64,000 nt of DNA from Candidatus Zipacnadia bacterium (GTDB lineage: Bacteria > Armatimonadota > Zipacnadia > Zipacnadales > UBA5352). Where the stretch lies: positions 310,001-374,000 of the forward strand of contig JALGSU010000012.1 in assembly GCA_029821735.1 (NCBI GenBank). The letters run 5' to 3'. Below are positions 52,729 to 60,847 of this stretch, piece after piece. The notes under the pieces are model-generated. The model had not been told where the DNA came from. It saw nothing but the letters and a program-made list of their open reading frames with translations, and searched no databases. Position 1 is the first letter of the stretch, and every line of letters starts with the position of its first letter. The position numbers and the translations under genes were made by a program.

Positions 52729-53211
52729 ATGAGCGACAACGCATCCTCAGCGAGCCGCCGCCATCCCTGGCGTCTGCCTGCATGTGACTACCGCGATCCC
52801 GGGCGACTCGTCTCATATTGTGTGACCACGCACCGACGGCGGCCGTTCCTGACTCGAGGCGCGGTGCCCGGCAATGTGCGCGATCTGCTCCTGCACAACG
52901 CCGAGCAACACGGTTGCGCCATCGTCGCCTATTGCATCATGCCCGACCACGTCCACTACCTCGCGTGCATTGTCGGACAGGGGGACCTCGTCGCTCTCAT
53001 CGAGGGGTTCAAACGCGATTCGGGCTACGCTCTCGGCCGTCTCGGACTGCCCACGCCGGTGTGGCAGCGTAGCTATTGGGACCGTCACGTCAGGGACCGT
53101 GAGTCGCCCGAGGACGTGGTTGAGTACATCCTCATGAACCCCGTTGAGGCAGAGCTGTGCGAGCGAATCGAGGACTGGCCTCATAGCGAGTTCATTGGCT
53201 ACCCCGGGTAG
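52729..53211 (+). CDS. REP-associated tyrosine transposase (RAYT, Y1/HUH)
   Basis: 160-residue single-strand DNA transposase of the IS200-like Y1 group, domesticated to move REP sequences. HUH motif MPDHVHYLA (His74, His76), catalytic Tyr133 in VVEYILMNPVEA. WR-PxCDY-DPGRLVSYCVTTHR resembles the RAYT N-terminus. It is preceded by REP-like hairpins at 52598-52664. No terminal inverted repeats of a full IS element were seen, so it is not a normal mobile element. Confidence 0.82.
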   Translation: MSDNASSASRRHPWRLPACDYRDPGRLVSYCVTTHRRRPFLTRGAVPGNVRDLLLHNAEQHGCAIVAYCIMPDHVHYLACIVGQGDLVALIEGFKRDSGYALGRLGLPTPVWQRSYWDRHVRDRESPEDVVEYILMNPVEAELCERIEDWPHSEFIGYPG

Positions 53212-53385
53212 CGTGGCGGCGAGGCTTCACGCACCCGGACTTCCCCATAGAGCACGAACTGTGGACCTGGACGTTCTGCAGTCCCAGCCAGTGCGGATAC
53301 CGCCTCTATGTGCATGTTGACGAAGAAGGTTGCGCGACTTATACTTTCCTCGGCTCAACGTGACGCCGCGAGGCGGGAGCATACA

Positions 53386-54513
53386 ATGTGTAGTAGGCGA
53401 TTCGCGTCAACCGTGTCGAGAGCGTTGGAGATTGCAGTCTGCGTCTGGCTCTGCCTCATCGCTGGCTGCGTGCAGCGGACAGTGAGCACGGATGCACAGC
53501 CTCCATCGACCGAGGGACAGACCGAGGCACCCGGGCCGGGGGCCGTCGACGACCTCCCCTCTCTTCGCGACGCGGCGGAGGCCGGTGACGTCGATCGGGT
53601 GCGCTCACTGCTCCAGACTGGCGCAGACCCCAACGGGCAAGCGCCCGGGGATGAGGCCATTCTGCTGCATCTGGCGGTCGAGGAGAACCACCCGGAGGTC
53701 GTCGAGGCCCTGCTGAACGGCGGCGCGGACGTGAATGCGACCAACCGACTCGCTCAGACAGCCCTGCACCTGGCGGCGAGTGAAGGGCAGGCCGACATCG
53801 TCAGCGCTCTGCTGGCACATGGCGCGGACGTCACCCTCGAGGACCAGATGCACGCCACGCCCACCCAGCACGCTGCCATTCAGGGACATGACGAAGTTGT
53901 CAGGATGCTACTGGCGTCCGGGGCCCCAATGACCATCCACATCGCCGCCGCGCTTGGCGACGTGCTCCACATGAAGGGCTGTTGGCGCGAGGGCGCCATG
54001 CTCGACGAATGGGACGGCAGCGGCCTCACGCCGCTGCACTACGCGGTTGCGGGGGGACAGACGGAATCGGCGACGTTCCTAATCGATCACGGCGCGGACA
54101 TCGACGACATCGGTGGCGGCGGCATTACTCCGCTGTCTGAGGCTTGCGTGTTGGGGCGTCTGGGCATGGTCAAGTTCCTCGTGGAGCATGGCGCAGACCT
54201 GGACGCGACCGCCGAGGTTACCGAGGATACGGCGCTGCACCTGGCGGCGAAGGCGGGCAACGCCGACGTGGTTGCGCACCTGGTCGAGCACGGCGCCGAC
54301 GTGGACGCAGTGACGACCAATGGCATCACCCCGCTGCACGAGGCGGTGCGGGCGGGTGACCTGGGCGCAGTCAAGCTGCTCCTGGCGGCGGGGGCGAGAA
54401 CGGACCTGAGCGACGACTGGGATATGACGCCTCTCGAACTGGCCGAGCAGCGAGGCCTAACGGAGATCGCGGGCCTGATTCGGGAGCATGGCGGTGCCCC
54501 CAACAGCGACTGA
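53386..54513 (+). CDS. Ankyrin-repeat lipoprotein
   Basis: About 375 residues. A lipoprotein signal (AVCVWLCLIAGC, lipobox IAGC) is followed by a short polar linker and some ten ankyrin repeats with TPLHxAA..G...V..LL..GAD consensus; the fifth repeat (MTIHIAAALGD...GCWREG) is irregular. Surface or periplasmic protein-protein interaction is likely. ATG 53386 follows GGCGGGAG. It ends 27 nt from the stop of a second ankyrin gene on the other strand. Confidence 0.85.
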   Translation: MCSRRFASTVSRALEIAVCVWLCLIAGCVQRTVSTDAQPPSTEGQTEAPGPGAVDDLPSLRDAAEAGDVDRVRSLLQTGADPNGQAPGDEAILLHLAVEENHPEVVEALLNGGADVNATNRLAQTALHLAASEGQADIVSALLAHGADVTLEDQMHATPTQHAAIQGHDEVVRMLLASGAPMTIHIAAALGDVLHMKGCWREGAMLDEWDGSGLTPLHYAVAGGQTESATFLIDHGADIDDIGGGGITPLSEACVLGRLGMVKFLVEHGADLDATAEVTEDTALHLAAKAGNADVVAHLVEHGADVDAVTTNGITPLHEAVRAGDLGAVKLLLAAGARTDLSDDWDMTPLELAEQRGLTEIAGLIREHGGAPNSD

Positions 54514-54540
54514 CGGCTGGCGCCCCGCCTCTCTCCCCCC

Positions 54541-55518
54541 CTACCACCTCCCGCCGTGTTTGCGCAGGAACGGTAGCATCGCGAGTTTGGTTATGCCCAC
54601 CATCGCCAGAGGCGTCTTGCCGCCGTTGTTGCGAGCGTTGACCTCAGCCCCGTTCGCAACCAACGACCACGCCACCTCGCGGTAACCAAAGCGGGCCGCC
54701 CAGTGCAGGGGCGTGTTGCCGTCCTCGTCCCGCGCGTTGACGTAGGCCCCGCGCAGCAAGAGCAGGTCAACCACTTCGCTGCTTCGGAGAACGCTCGCCC
54801 AGTGCAGCGGTGTCTGCTCGTCCTTGGTGAGCGCGTTCACGTCGGCCCTGAGATCGGTCAGCAGGCGCACCACTTCGAGGCAGCCGCGCCGGGCGGCGAA
54901 GTGCAGAGGAGTCTGCGCCCACTTGTTGCGGGCGTCCACCTGGGCCCCGCGCGCCAGCAGCAGCTCTGCCACCGTGTGGTGGCCGCGGTTGGCTGCGTAA
55001 TGCAGCGGGGTGGCAGCACGCTCGGTGAGGGCGGCGACGTTGGCCCCGTGCGCCAATAGAAGCTCAACCAGGTCGATGTGACCGTTCCATACCGCCGCAT
55101 ACAGGGACGGGGCCATCCAGCCGCGCTTGCTCCGCGTGTTGATCTCAGCCCCCGCGTCGATCAACAGTTGCGCAACCACAAGGCGCCCCTCTTGGGCCGC
55201 CCAGTAAAGCGGCGTGCGACCCCGCTCGTCCCGGGCGTTGAAGTCAGCCCCGTTCCTCAGCAGCAACTCCGCCACCTCGGGGCGATCCGGCTTGCAGGCC
55301 CAGTGCAGTGGGGTTCGCAGGTGAAGGTCCAGGGCGTCTACCTTGGCCCCCTTGGCCAGCAGGACTTCTGCTTGCTGGACATCGCCCTCGCGAGCCGCTA
55401 TGTGTAGCGGCGAATCCCTGCTCGCCACCTCGTTCGCCTTGCGGTAGACGCGGGACACGATCACGAGGCCGCCCACCGTCACAGCCACTATCCCTGCCAA
55501 GGCCCACGGGTTGTCCAT
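54541..55518 (-). CDS. Membrane-anchored ankyrin-repeat protein
   Basis: 325 residues. One N-terminal membrane helix (ALAGIVAVTVGGLVIVS) and then nine regular ankyrin repeats (TPLHWA...VV.LLL.RGA.VNARDE). ATG 55518 is preceded by GGGGAG. Convergent with the lipoprotein gene at 53386; the two differ in anchor but share the repeat type. Its start abuts tatD (stop at 55545, 26 nt) on the same strand. Partner unknown. Confidence 0.85.
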   Translation of the reverse strand: MDNPWALAGIVAVTVGGLVIVSRVYRKANEVASRDSPLHIAAREGDVQQAEVLLAKGAKVDALDLHLRTPLHWACKPDRPEVAELLLRNGADFNARDERGRTPLYWAAQEGRLVVAQLLIDAGAEINTRSKRGWMAPSLYAAVWNGHIDLVELLLAHGANVAALTERAATPLHYAANRGHHTVAELLLARGAQVDARNKWAQTPLHFAARRGCLEVVRLLTDLRADVNALTKDEQTPLHWASVLRSSEVVDLLLLRGAYVNARDEDGNTPLHWAARFGYREVAWSLVANGAEVNARNNGGKTPLAMVGITKLAMLPFLRKHGGRW

Positions 55519-55544
55519 GACACCGCTCCCCGGCGACTTCGCGA

Positions 55545-56336
55545 TCACGACGTTGGGGGCGCGACACCCACCACGAACAGCTTGCGCGCATTGTCCGTCG
55601 TCGCCTCCGCGACCTCGTCGAAACTGATCTCGCGGGTCTCCGCGATCTGCTCGGCGACATACTTCACATACGCCGGCTCGTTGGTCTTGACCTTCTTGCG
55701 GTGAGGGTGTGGGGTGAGGTAGGGGCAGTCGGTCTCGATAAGGATGCGGTCGAGCGGAATGCTCGCCGCCACCTCGCGCAGGTTGCCCGCGTTCGGGTAG
55801 GTGACCGTCCCGGTGAAGCCGATGTGCAGCCCGAGGTCCAGCACGCGCTGCGCGTCGGTCAACCCCGATGACCAGCAGTGCACCACCCCGCGCGCCTGCC
55901 CGCCGGTCTCGCGCTCGAGGATGGTCAGCGCCTCGTCGTAGGCGTCACGAATATGCACGACCAGCGGCAGGTCCAGTTCGGCCGCTAGCTGGATCTGCTC
56001 GATGAACGCGATCTCCTGCTTGTCGCGAGGCGAGAGGTCCCGGAAGAAGTCCAGGCCCGTCTCGCCGATGGCCACGATGCGCTCCCCGCTCGCCAACTGC
56101 GCCAGCTCGTCGAGCACGTCGCCGGTAACGCTTTTCGCGTCATGCGGGTGGACGCCGACGGTCCCCGCGATGCCGGGCACTCGGTTGACCAGCTCCGCCA
56201 CTGCGCGGTTCGAGGCCGGGTCGGTGCCGATGGTGATGATGGCGCCGACGTCTGCCTCGGCGGCCCGTGCGAGCACATCGTCGATCTGGCGGATGAGGCG
56301 CTTGTCGGTCAGATGGGCATGGCTATCAATGAGCAT
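55545..56336 (-). CDS. tatD: TatD-family DNase/hydrolase
   Basis: 263-residue metal-dependent hydrolase with TIM barrel, TatD family 3'-5' exonuclease. Metal motifs: MLIDSHAHLTD, IGETGLDFF, LVVHIRDAYDEA, VVHCWSSG, and LIETDCPYLTP. Start ATG 56336 with GAGGAACCCC. Ends 26 nt before the ankyrin gene start on the same strand. Confidence 0.93.
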   Translation of the reverse strand: MLIDSHAHLTDKRLIRQIDDVLARAAEADVGAIITIGTDPASNRAVAELVNRVPGIAGTVGVHPHDAKSVTGDVLDELAQLASGERIVAIGETGLDFFRDLSPRDKQEIAFIEQIQLAAELDLPLVVHIRDAYDEALTILERETGGQARGVVHCWSSGLTDAQRVLDLGLHIGFTGTVTYPNAGNLREVAASIPLDRILIETDCPYLTPHPHRKKVKTNEPAYVKYVAEQIAETREISFDEVAEATTDNARKLFVVGVAPPTS

Positions 56337-56344
56337 GGGGTTCC

Positions 56345-57313
56345 TCAGACTGCGTATTCGGCCCACTGCGCTTCGCACGGGAAGGTGTCGGCGAAGAGCA
56401 TCGCGCCCTCGGCGGGCAGCGCGACGTGGGTCATCAGCGTATCGTTGTGAGTGCCATCATCGGCGGCGTGTCGGCACAGTGAAACGGGCCCGTCGTGGCT
56501 GGACATGATCTCGATCGATCGCGCCACGGTGCGCGCCGGATCATCGGCGAGGTAGCGATCCAGCAGTTCGGTCCGCCCGCGAGCGTTGTCGAGATACTCC
56601 GGCTTGCTGGCGTGCTCGATCTGCCCGGAGGCGTAGAAGTTAGTGCAGTGGATGTGGTCCCCGTCCATGCGCAGGATGACCTTGCGACTCTTGCTGCCCT
56701 CGAGGATAGCGCCCTCACCGGCGGCGTCGCACACCGCGTAGTTGCAGCCCTTGCCCATGTAGGGCGTCTCCTCGAACAGCGCGCAGGCCTCGTCAACGCT
56801 CCCGGCGCATTCGAGCAGCAGACGCGAGATCACCGCGTCGGGCAGGCCGAGGCGGTATTCGTCACTCTCGCGCGGGCGCACTGACGAGCCGCCGGTTGCG
56901 AGACCGAGCGAGTTGATGCCCTGCGCCCAGATCGTGCCGCCGTAGGTCACGCACAGCATGCTCGGGCCGCCGTCGTAGATGCGGTGCTGGAGGTGGTAGA
57001 AGTGCTTGTCCGCCAGCAACGAGTCGTGGTTCTTGATCAGCAGCGGCCCGCGGTCGGAGTCGCGCAGGATCAGCTCAAGCGGCAGGTCCGCGCCTTCGGA
57101 GATACCATCAAGCTCCTGACACAGCGTGGGCGCAATCGATCCCAGCAGATCGAAGATGCGGTCACACTCGCGGACCACGCGTTCGCGCGTCAGCCCGGGC
57201 ATGTCCCACGCGCCATGCAGCCGCACCCAGTCGACGATATTCGCGCGGTAGTGCTCACCGATCTGCTCGCCAACTTCGTGGTGCGTCCCTTGGAAGACAA
57301 CCGGCTGCATCAT
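56345..57313 (-). CDS. C45-like (acyl-transferase/choloylglycine-type) hydrolase without visible nucleophile
   Basis: About 322 residues resembling peptidase C45/acyl-CoA:6-APA acyltransferase proteins. Family blocks present: GxHxxVGEQIG, LLIKNHDSLL, GINSLGLATGG, and GMGKGCNYAVCD. In relatives, the segment just before the KNxD strand carries the autoprocessing Cys (CT/CS) nucleophile; here the text runs from LILRDSDRGPLL with no Cys, as if 15-25 residues had been deleted in frame near 57060. The protein is therefore probably inactive or altered, unless the sequence is wrong. ATG 57313 or 57310 are possible starts. Confidence 0.65.
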   Translation of the reverse strand: MMQPVVFQGTHHEVGEQIGEHYRANIVDWVRLHGAWDMPGLTRERVVRECDRIFDLLGSIAPTLCQELDGISEGADLPLELILRDSDRGPLLIKNHDSLLADKHFYHLQHRIYDGGPSMLCVTYGGTIWAQGINSLGLATGGSSVRPRESDEYRLGLPDAVISRLLLECAGSVDEACALFEETPYMGKGCNYAVCDAAGEGAILEGSKSRKVILRMDGDHIHCTNFYASGQIEHASKPEYLDNARGRTELLDRYLADDPARTVARSIEIMSSHDGPVSLCRHAADDGTHNDTLMTHVALPAEGAMLFADTFPCEAQWAEYAV

Positions 57314-57325
57314 CACTCACCCACC

Positions 57326-58402
57326 CTATGGTCTGAGGCCTGCGACGGTCTCCTCGTCGAGCGCTTCGCACATCGCGATGACAAGCTTGAGCGTGGTCTC
57401 GTAGTCTTTGGCCGAGATGATGCCCGCGTGCGAGTGGATATGACGCGTGGGCACGCCGAGCACCAGGCTCGGGACCCCGTGCGCGTGCAGGTGGATGCGC
57501 CCCGCGTCAGTGCCGCCGCCCATCAGCACGGTGAGCTGATAGTCGAGCTTGTTCTCCTCGCACAGGTCGATGGCCAGGTCGCGCAGCCGCATGTTCGGGA
57601 TCGCCGAGCCCTCCAGCACGTAGATCGCCACGCCGCCGCCGAGCTTCACGTCCGACTCCTCGGGCTTGATGCCAGGCACGTCGCCCGCGATGCCGGTCTC
57701 CAGCACGATCGCCACGTCCGGGTCGACCGCATTGGCCGAGGTCATCGCGCCGCGCAACCCGACCTCCTCCTGCACCGTCCCGACCGCGCAGATCGTGTTC
57801 GGATGATGCTTGCGCTTGAACGCCTGCAGCGTCTCGATGGCCAGCGCCACGCCAATGCGGTCGTCCCAGGCCTTCGCGAGGATGCGGTCCGAGTCGGCCA
57901 TGATGGTGAAGGGCGACCACGGGTAGATGGGGTCGCCGGGGCGGATGCCGAACTCCTCGGTGGCCTGCTTCTTGTCCTTCGCACCCACGTCGATGAACAT
58001 GTTGTCCTTGGTGACGACCTTGTTGCGCTCGTCGGCGGGCAGCAGGTGCGGGGCCTTCGCGCCGATGACGCCGGTCACCTCGCCCTTGCTGGTCTCGACG
58101 ACGACGCGCTGCCCCAGCAGCACTTGGTCCCACCAGCCGCCGAGTGGCGCAAAGCGGAGGAAGCCGTCGTCACTCACCAGCTTGACCATGAAGCCGATCT
58201 CGTCCATGTGGCCCGCCAGCATCACGCGCGGACGGTCGGCGCTGCCTTCCATCGTGGCGATGAGGCTGCCGAGGTTATCGCTGGACACGTCCGCGATCTT
58301 CTCAACGTGCGCGCGCATGATCGTGGCGACTCGGCTCTCGAAGCCGGGAACGCCGTTGACCTCAGTGAGTTCGCGGAGCAGTTCGACGCGGGCTTTCTTC
58401 AT
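57326..58402 (-). CDS. M42 family aminopeptidase (glutamyl/leucyl-type, CelM-like)
   Basis: 358-residue dimetal aminopeptidase of tetrahedral complexes. Metal ligands and base: AGHMDEIG (His and Asp), AKAWDDRIG (Asp), TVQEEVGLRG (Glu-Glu), LETGI and TRHIHSHAG. ATG 58402 (KKARVELLREL follows) has GGGGAT upstream; GTG/ATG at 58417-58411 is also in frame. Cytosolic protein or peptide turnover. Confidence 0.93.
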   Translation of the reverse strand: MKKARVELLRELTEVNGVPGFESRVATIMRAHVEKIADVSSDNLGSLIATMEGSADRPRVMLAGHMDEIGFMVKLVSDDGFLRFAPLGGWWDQVLLGQRVVVETSKGEVTGVIGAKAPHLLPADERNKVVTKDNMFIDVGAKDKKQATEEFGIRPGDPIYPWSPFTIMADSDRILAKAWDDRIGVALAIETLQAFKRKHHPNTICAVGTVQEEVGLRGAMTSANAVDPDVAIVLETGIAGDVPGIKPEESDVKLGGGVAIYVLEGSAIPNMRLRDLAIDLCEENKLDYQLTVLMGGGTDAGRIHLHAHGVPSLVLGVPTRHIHSHAGIISAKDYETTLKLVIAMCEALDEETVAGLRP

Positions 58403-58429
58403 GAAGATCATCCCCATAAATGTGAAGTG

Positions 58430-59950
58430 TCAGTCGTGTCGGAAGCTGCCTTTGAGCATGCTGCTGAGCTGTCCGCCGAAGCCGGTGCGGACATGTCCGT
58501 ATATGAGGCAGGGCGAGCTGAGCACGATGAACGCAAAGAGCGCCAGCACCGCGCCGTCGACCTCATCGGTTCGCATATTCACTGCCAGAACCAACTGGTG
58601 TGCCGCCCAGAGGGCGCCGATGCTCCACGCCAGTGGCGCGAAGGCGAGGGCCACCTCAATCGCCGTCTGCCGCCCGTCAGCGCAGGAGCGCCGCAGTTGC
58701 AGGAAGAGCGAGAGCAGCGCTGATACGCCAAAGCCCAGGCACGCAGCCCAGGCGATCGAGATCAGCGGCGCCTGGTGGGTGACGAGATACCAGATCGAGC
58801 CGGCCGAGACGCCCGCGCCCGCGAGTTTCGTGCCCATCACGAGAAACTCGGCGTTACTCGCAACCAGCGACGGGTCGGTGGCGATGGGTAGTGAGAGGAA
58901 GGTCGCGCCCATGCTCAGCACCTGCGCCGCGGGTATGCCGGGCTCGAAGCGGGGCACGACCATCGGCACCAGTATGGGCAGCGCGATCCACGCCATCCCG
59001 CCGATCACAGGCATGATGGCAGCCGAGGCGATCGTCGGCAGCAAGGTCTTGCGGTGGTGCACGCGCGGGTCGTCGGCCGCTCCGTAGGCCTCCAGGACCT
59101 TGGGCCAGATGACGAAGCCCGCTGATCGGGGTATCGCGAACAGGTAGGTAGCCATCTGCATGGCCAGACTGTAGAGGCCGAACTGCTCCTGACCGTAGTA
59201 CGCAACTATGATGGCGCCGTCAACGGTGCGCAGCAGGTAGTCCGAGAACGTGATGGCGGCGATGGGCAGGCCGACCACCGCCAGCCGCCCCATCATGCGC
59301 CAGTCCAGCCGGGCCCGTATGGTGATGCGCGCGACATAGTGCAGGTAGACCAGCAGCACGAGGCTCGCCGCCAGCCACCCGAGCATGACGCCGGTGACGC
59401 CCATCAGCAGCGCTCCACCGACCATCAGGAGGAATTGCGAGACGGTGCGCACCAGCTCGCCCACCGCGAGGGGCGTGAAGTTGCTCCACGAGCGCAAAAC
59501 ACACCAGTAGAGCTGCGTGAGTTCCTGAGCCAGCAGGATGCCCGCGGCCGTCGCCAGGGCCATGCGCGTGTTGCGCGCATACGGGCACAGGAAGACCGCG
59601 TAGGCCAACAGGCCGAGGGCAGCGACGACGGTGACGAGAGTGACGGCGATGAACGCAGCGTCCTCGATCTCGCCCGCCTGCTCATCTTCCTCCGCACCAA
59701 TGGCCAGCGGCAGTCGTTTGCTCAGGCCATGGCGGAAGGCGATGTCAGCGTTGCCCAGGTAGCCGATGAACAGCCCGGCGGTCCGCTGTATCCCGCGCCC
59801 CACCGGCCCGATGAGCCTCATCAGCAGGACTGAGCGGACGATACCTGCCACCATCGCGACGTAGGAACTGCCGCCGATGATGGCTATGGCGGCCCCGAGG
59901 CGCAGGAGGCGTTCGGGGCGGCGTTTTTCGCGCAGATCACCGGGGGGCAT
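58430..59950 (-). CDS. Polysaccharide flippase (Wzx/MOP superfamily)
   Basis: About 506 residues with 12-14 hydrophobic helices, resembling oligosaccharide flippases of the MOP superfamily that export lipid-linked units (MRLIGPVGRGIQRTAGLFIG, YYGQEQFGLYSLAMQMATYLF). ATG 59950 follows the -10 box by 7 nt with no ribosome site, so the message is probably leaderless; the frame is open to 59986 but nothing supports that start. Alone on the minus strand between cupin and M42 genes; probably cell-surface polysaccharide export. Confidence 0.78.
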   Translation of the reverse strand: MPPGDLREKRRPERLLRLGAAIAIIGGSSYVAMVAGIVRSVLLMRLIGPVGRGIQRTAGLFIGYLGNADIAFRHGLSKRLPLAIGAEEDEQAGEIEDAAFIAVTLVTVVAALGLLAYAVFLCPYARNTRMALATAAGILLAQELTQLYWCVLRSWSNFTPLAVGELVRTVSQFLLMVGGALLMGVTGVMLGWLAASLVLLVYLHYVARITIRARLDWRMMGRLAVVGLPIAAITFSDYLLRTVDGAIIVAYYGQEQFGLYSLAMQMATYLFAIPRSAGFVIWPKVLEAYGAADDPRVHHRKTLLPTIASAAIMPVIGGMAWIALPILVPMVVPRFEPGIPAAQVLSMGATFLSLPIATDPSLVASNAEFLVMGTKLAGAGVSAGSIWYLVTHQAPLISIAWAACLGFGVSALLSLFLQLRRSCADGRQTAIEVALAFAPLAWSIGALWAAHQLVLAVNMRTDEVDGAVLALFAFIVLSSPCLIYGHVRTGFGGQLSSMLKGSFRHD

Positions 59951-59957
59951 GGGTTTG

Positions 59958-59986
59958 ATATTACACGACCAGACGTGCTCCGGCAA
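59958..59986 (-). promoter_or_regulatory. Promoter with TSS at start codon (leaderless flippase)
   Basis: Minus-strand TTGCCG (59981-59986), 17-nt spacer and TAATAT (59958-59963). Seven bases then lead to ATG 59950, the place of transcription start, with no Shine-Dalgarno between. Confidence 0.55.
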
Positions 59987-60008
59987 GCGGCCCTCAGTCA
60001 GCGGCGAG

Positions 60009-60347
60009 CTAGATAGCGCCGTGCGCGTACACGATCTGAACGGGCGCGGCCCCCGTGCGCCGGCCGCCGTGCGCAGTGCCAGCAGGCACGTAGACCGCTA
60101 CCCCGGGCTTGAGTGTGACCACGTCGTCGCCCACCATCAGTTCGCCCTCGCCCGAGACCACGTAGACGGCTTCCTGGTCATCGTGCACCTGTGGGTCACC
60201 GAACTCGCCCAGTATGTACCACGCCACGCCGACGTTGAAGCCTGACGTGGTCGGGATGTCATCGCCGCCCACCAGGTCGATCGAGTAGCGGTCTTCGAAG
60301 TGTGAGGCCGGGATGGCGTTCTGGTCAACATGCTTCGCTTCACTCAT
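60009..60347 (-). CDS. Cupin-domain protein
   Basis: 112-residue single-domain cupin. Motif 1 (QVHDDQEAVYVVSGEGEL) and motif 2 (KPGVAVYVPAGTAHGG) with the metal His residues are present. AAGGAG lies 9 nt before ATG 60347. Small cupins may be sugar isomerases, epimerases or dioxygenases, so no function can be given. Confidence 0.85.
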   Translation of the reverse strand: MSEAKHVDQNAIPASHFEDRYSIDLVGGDDIPTTSGFNVGVAWYILGEFGDPQVHDDQEAVYVVSGEGELMVGDDVVTLKPGVAVYVPAGTAHGGRRTGAAPVQIVYAHGAI

Positions 60348-60510
60348 CGTTGATCTCCTTGGCTCGAGTCTCTGGCGTCTGACCTGCGGCCTTTCTCCGT
60401 AGCAGGCCGCCGGTCCTCCGGGGCTATGCTCTACTCACATCTTCGTGTGCGGAAATGCGGCAGTTGCGTATGGCGGTAGAAGCGCGCAGCGACGTCGTAG
60501 TCGTTCAGGA

Positions 60511-60636
60511 GGGGCCGGATTCTGTTTATCCGGCCCGGTCGTTGGGCATGCGGGTGAGTGCGGTGAAACGCTGACGCATGGAATTGGCGCGTGTGAGGAT
60601 CCGAAAGGCTGGGCCGGGTAAACAGAATCCGGCCCC
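60511..60636. repeat. MITE-like element with 26-bp inverted termini
   Basis: 60511-60536 and 60611-60636 are inverted copies with one mismatch (GGGGCCGGATTCTGTTTATC core against GGGTAAACAGAATCCGGCC), separated by 74 nt. Each arm is itself a hairpin (GGCCGGAT and ATCCGGCC around 7 nt). No coding sequence lies inside. Flanking TA-type duplication was not clear. Confidence 0.6.
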
Positions 60637-60673
60637 TTGTATGATAGCAGTCGTTAGTAGAGAGGTATCTCCT

Positions 60674-60712
60674 CGTGGATGCTTTGCATCCACGAATGGC
60701 CGCGACAGCGGC
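60674..60712. repeat. Tandem small hairpins
   Basis: CGTGGATGC-TTT-GCATCCACG at 60674-60694 and GCCGC-GACA-GCGGC at 60699-60712. Close together and 4 nt apart, as in REP/BIME-type units. They could also be parts of a long leader of the next gene. Confidence 0.45.
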
Positions 60713-60745
60713 ATCCTGCTCCGGTATGGCGTGTGGTGAAGATGT

Positions 60746-60824
60746 GGGTAGAACATAGCCTCCGGGCCTGGGCAGGTGTGTCTACCCATTCGGAGGAAGA
60801 CCTATTCCCCCCGCTCTCACGGGG
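60746..60824 (+). ncRNA. Possible structured 5' leader (H-type pseudoknot) of the DUF4838 gene
   Basis: GGGTAGA at 60746-60752 pairs with TCTACCC at 60781-60787; CCTCCG at 60759-60764 inside that loop pairs with CGGAGG at 60791-60796 beyond it, so the two stems cross (H-type pseudoknot). A further hairpin, CCCCG-CTCTCA-CGGGG at 60809-60824, ends 9 nt before the AAGGAGG of the gene. Whether it is a riboswitch or simply a chance fold is open; it is not a class I recognise. Confidence 0.4.
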
Positions 60825-60847
60825 CCATATCCCAAGGAGGCCTGAAA

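Larger units (their letters stand above)
60348..60847. other. 500-bp gap with repeats and structured leader
   Basis: No convincing gene between the cupin (minus) and DUF4838 (plus) starts. It holds, in order, a MITE-like inverted-repeat element (60511-60636), two tandem hairpins (60674-60694 and 60699-60712), and a possible pseudoknot leader just before the DUF4838 ribosome site (60746-60824). Short ORFs here (for example 60526-60789 minus) overlap these repeats and look spurious. Confidence 0.6.

Noticed and set aside
56984-58723. 579-residue plus-strand ORF opposite the M42 peptidase
   Set aside because: Spans several minus-strand genes; His/Asp/Arg/Val repeats typical of antisense frames.
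60526-60789. Short minus-strand ORF over the repeat region
   Set aside because: Runs across the inverted repeats and hairpins and has no ribosome site.
60746-60824. Cyclic-di-GMP-I riboswitch
   Set aside because: AGCCTCCGGGCCT recalls part of the motif, but the other helices and tetraloop pieces are absent.
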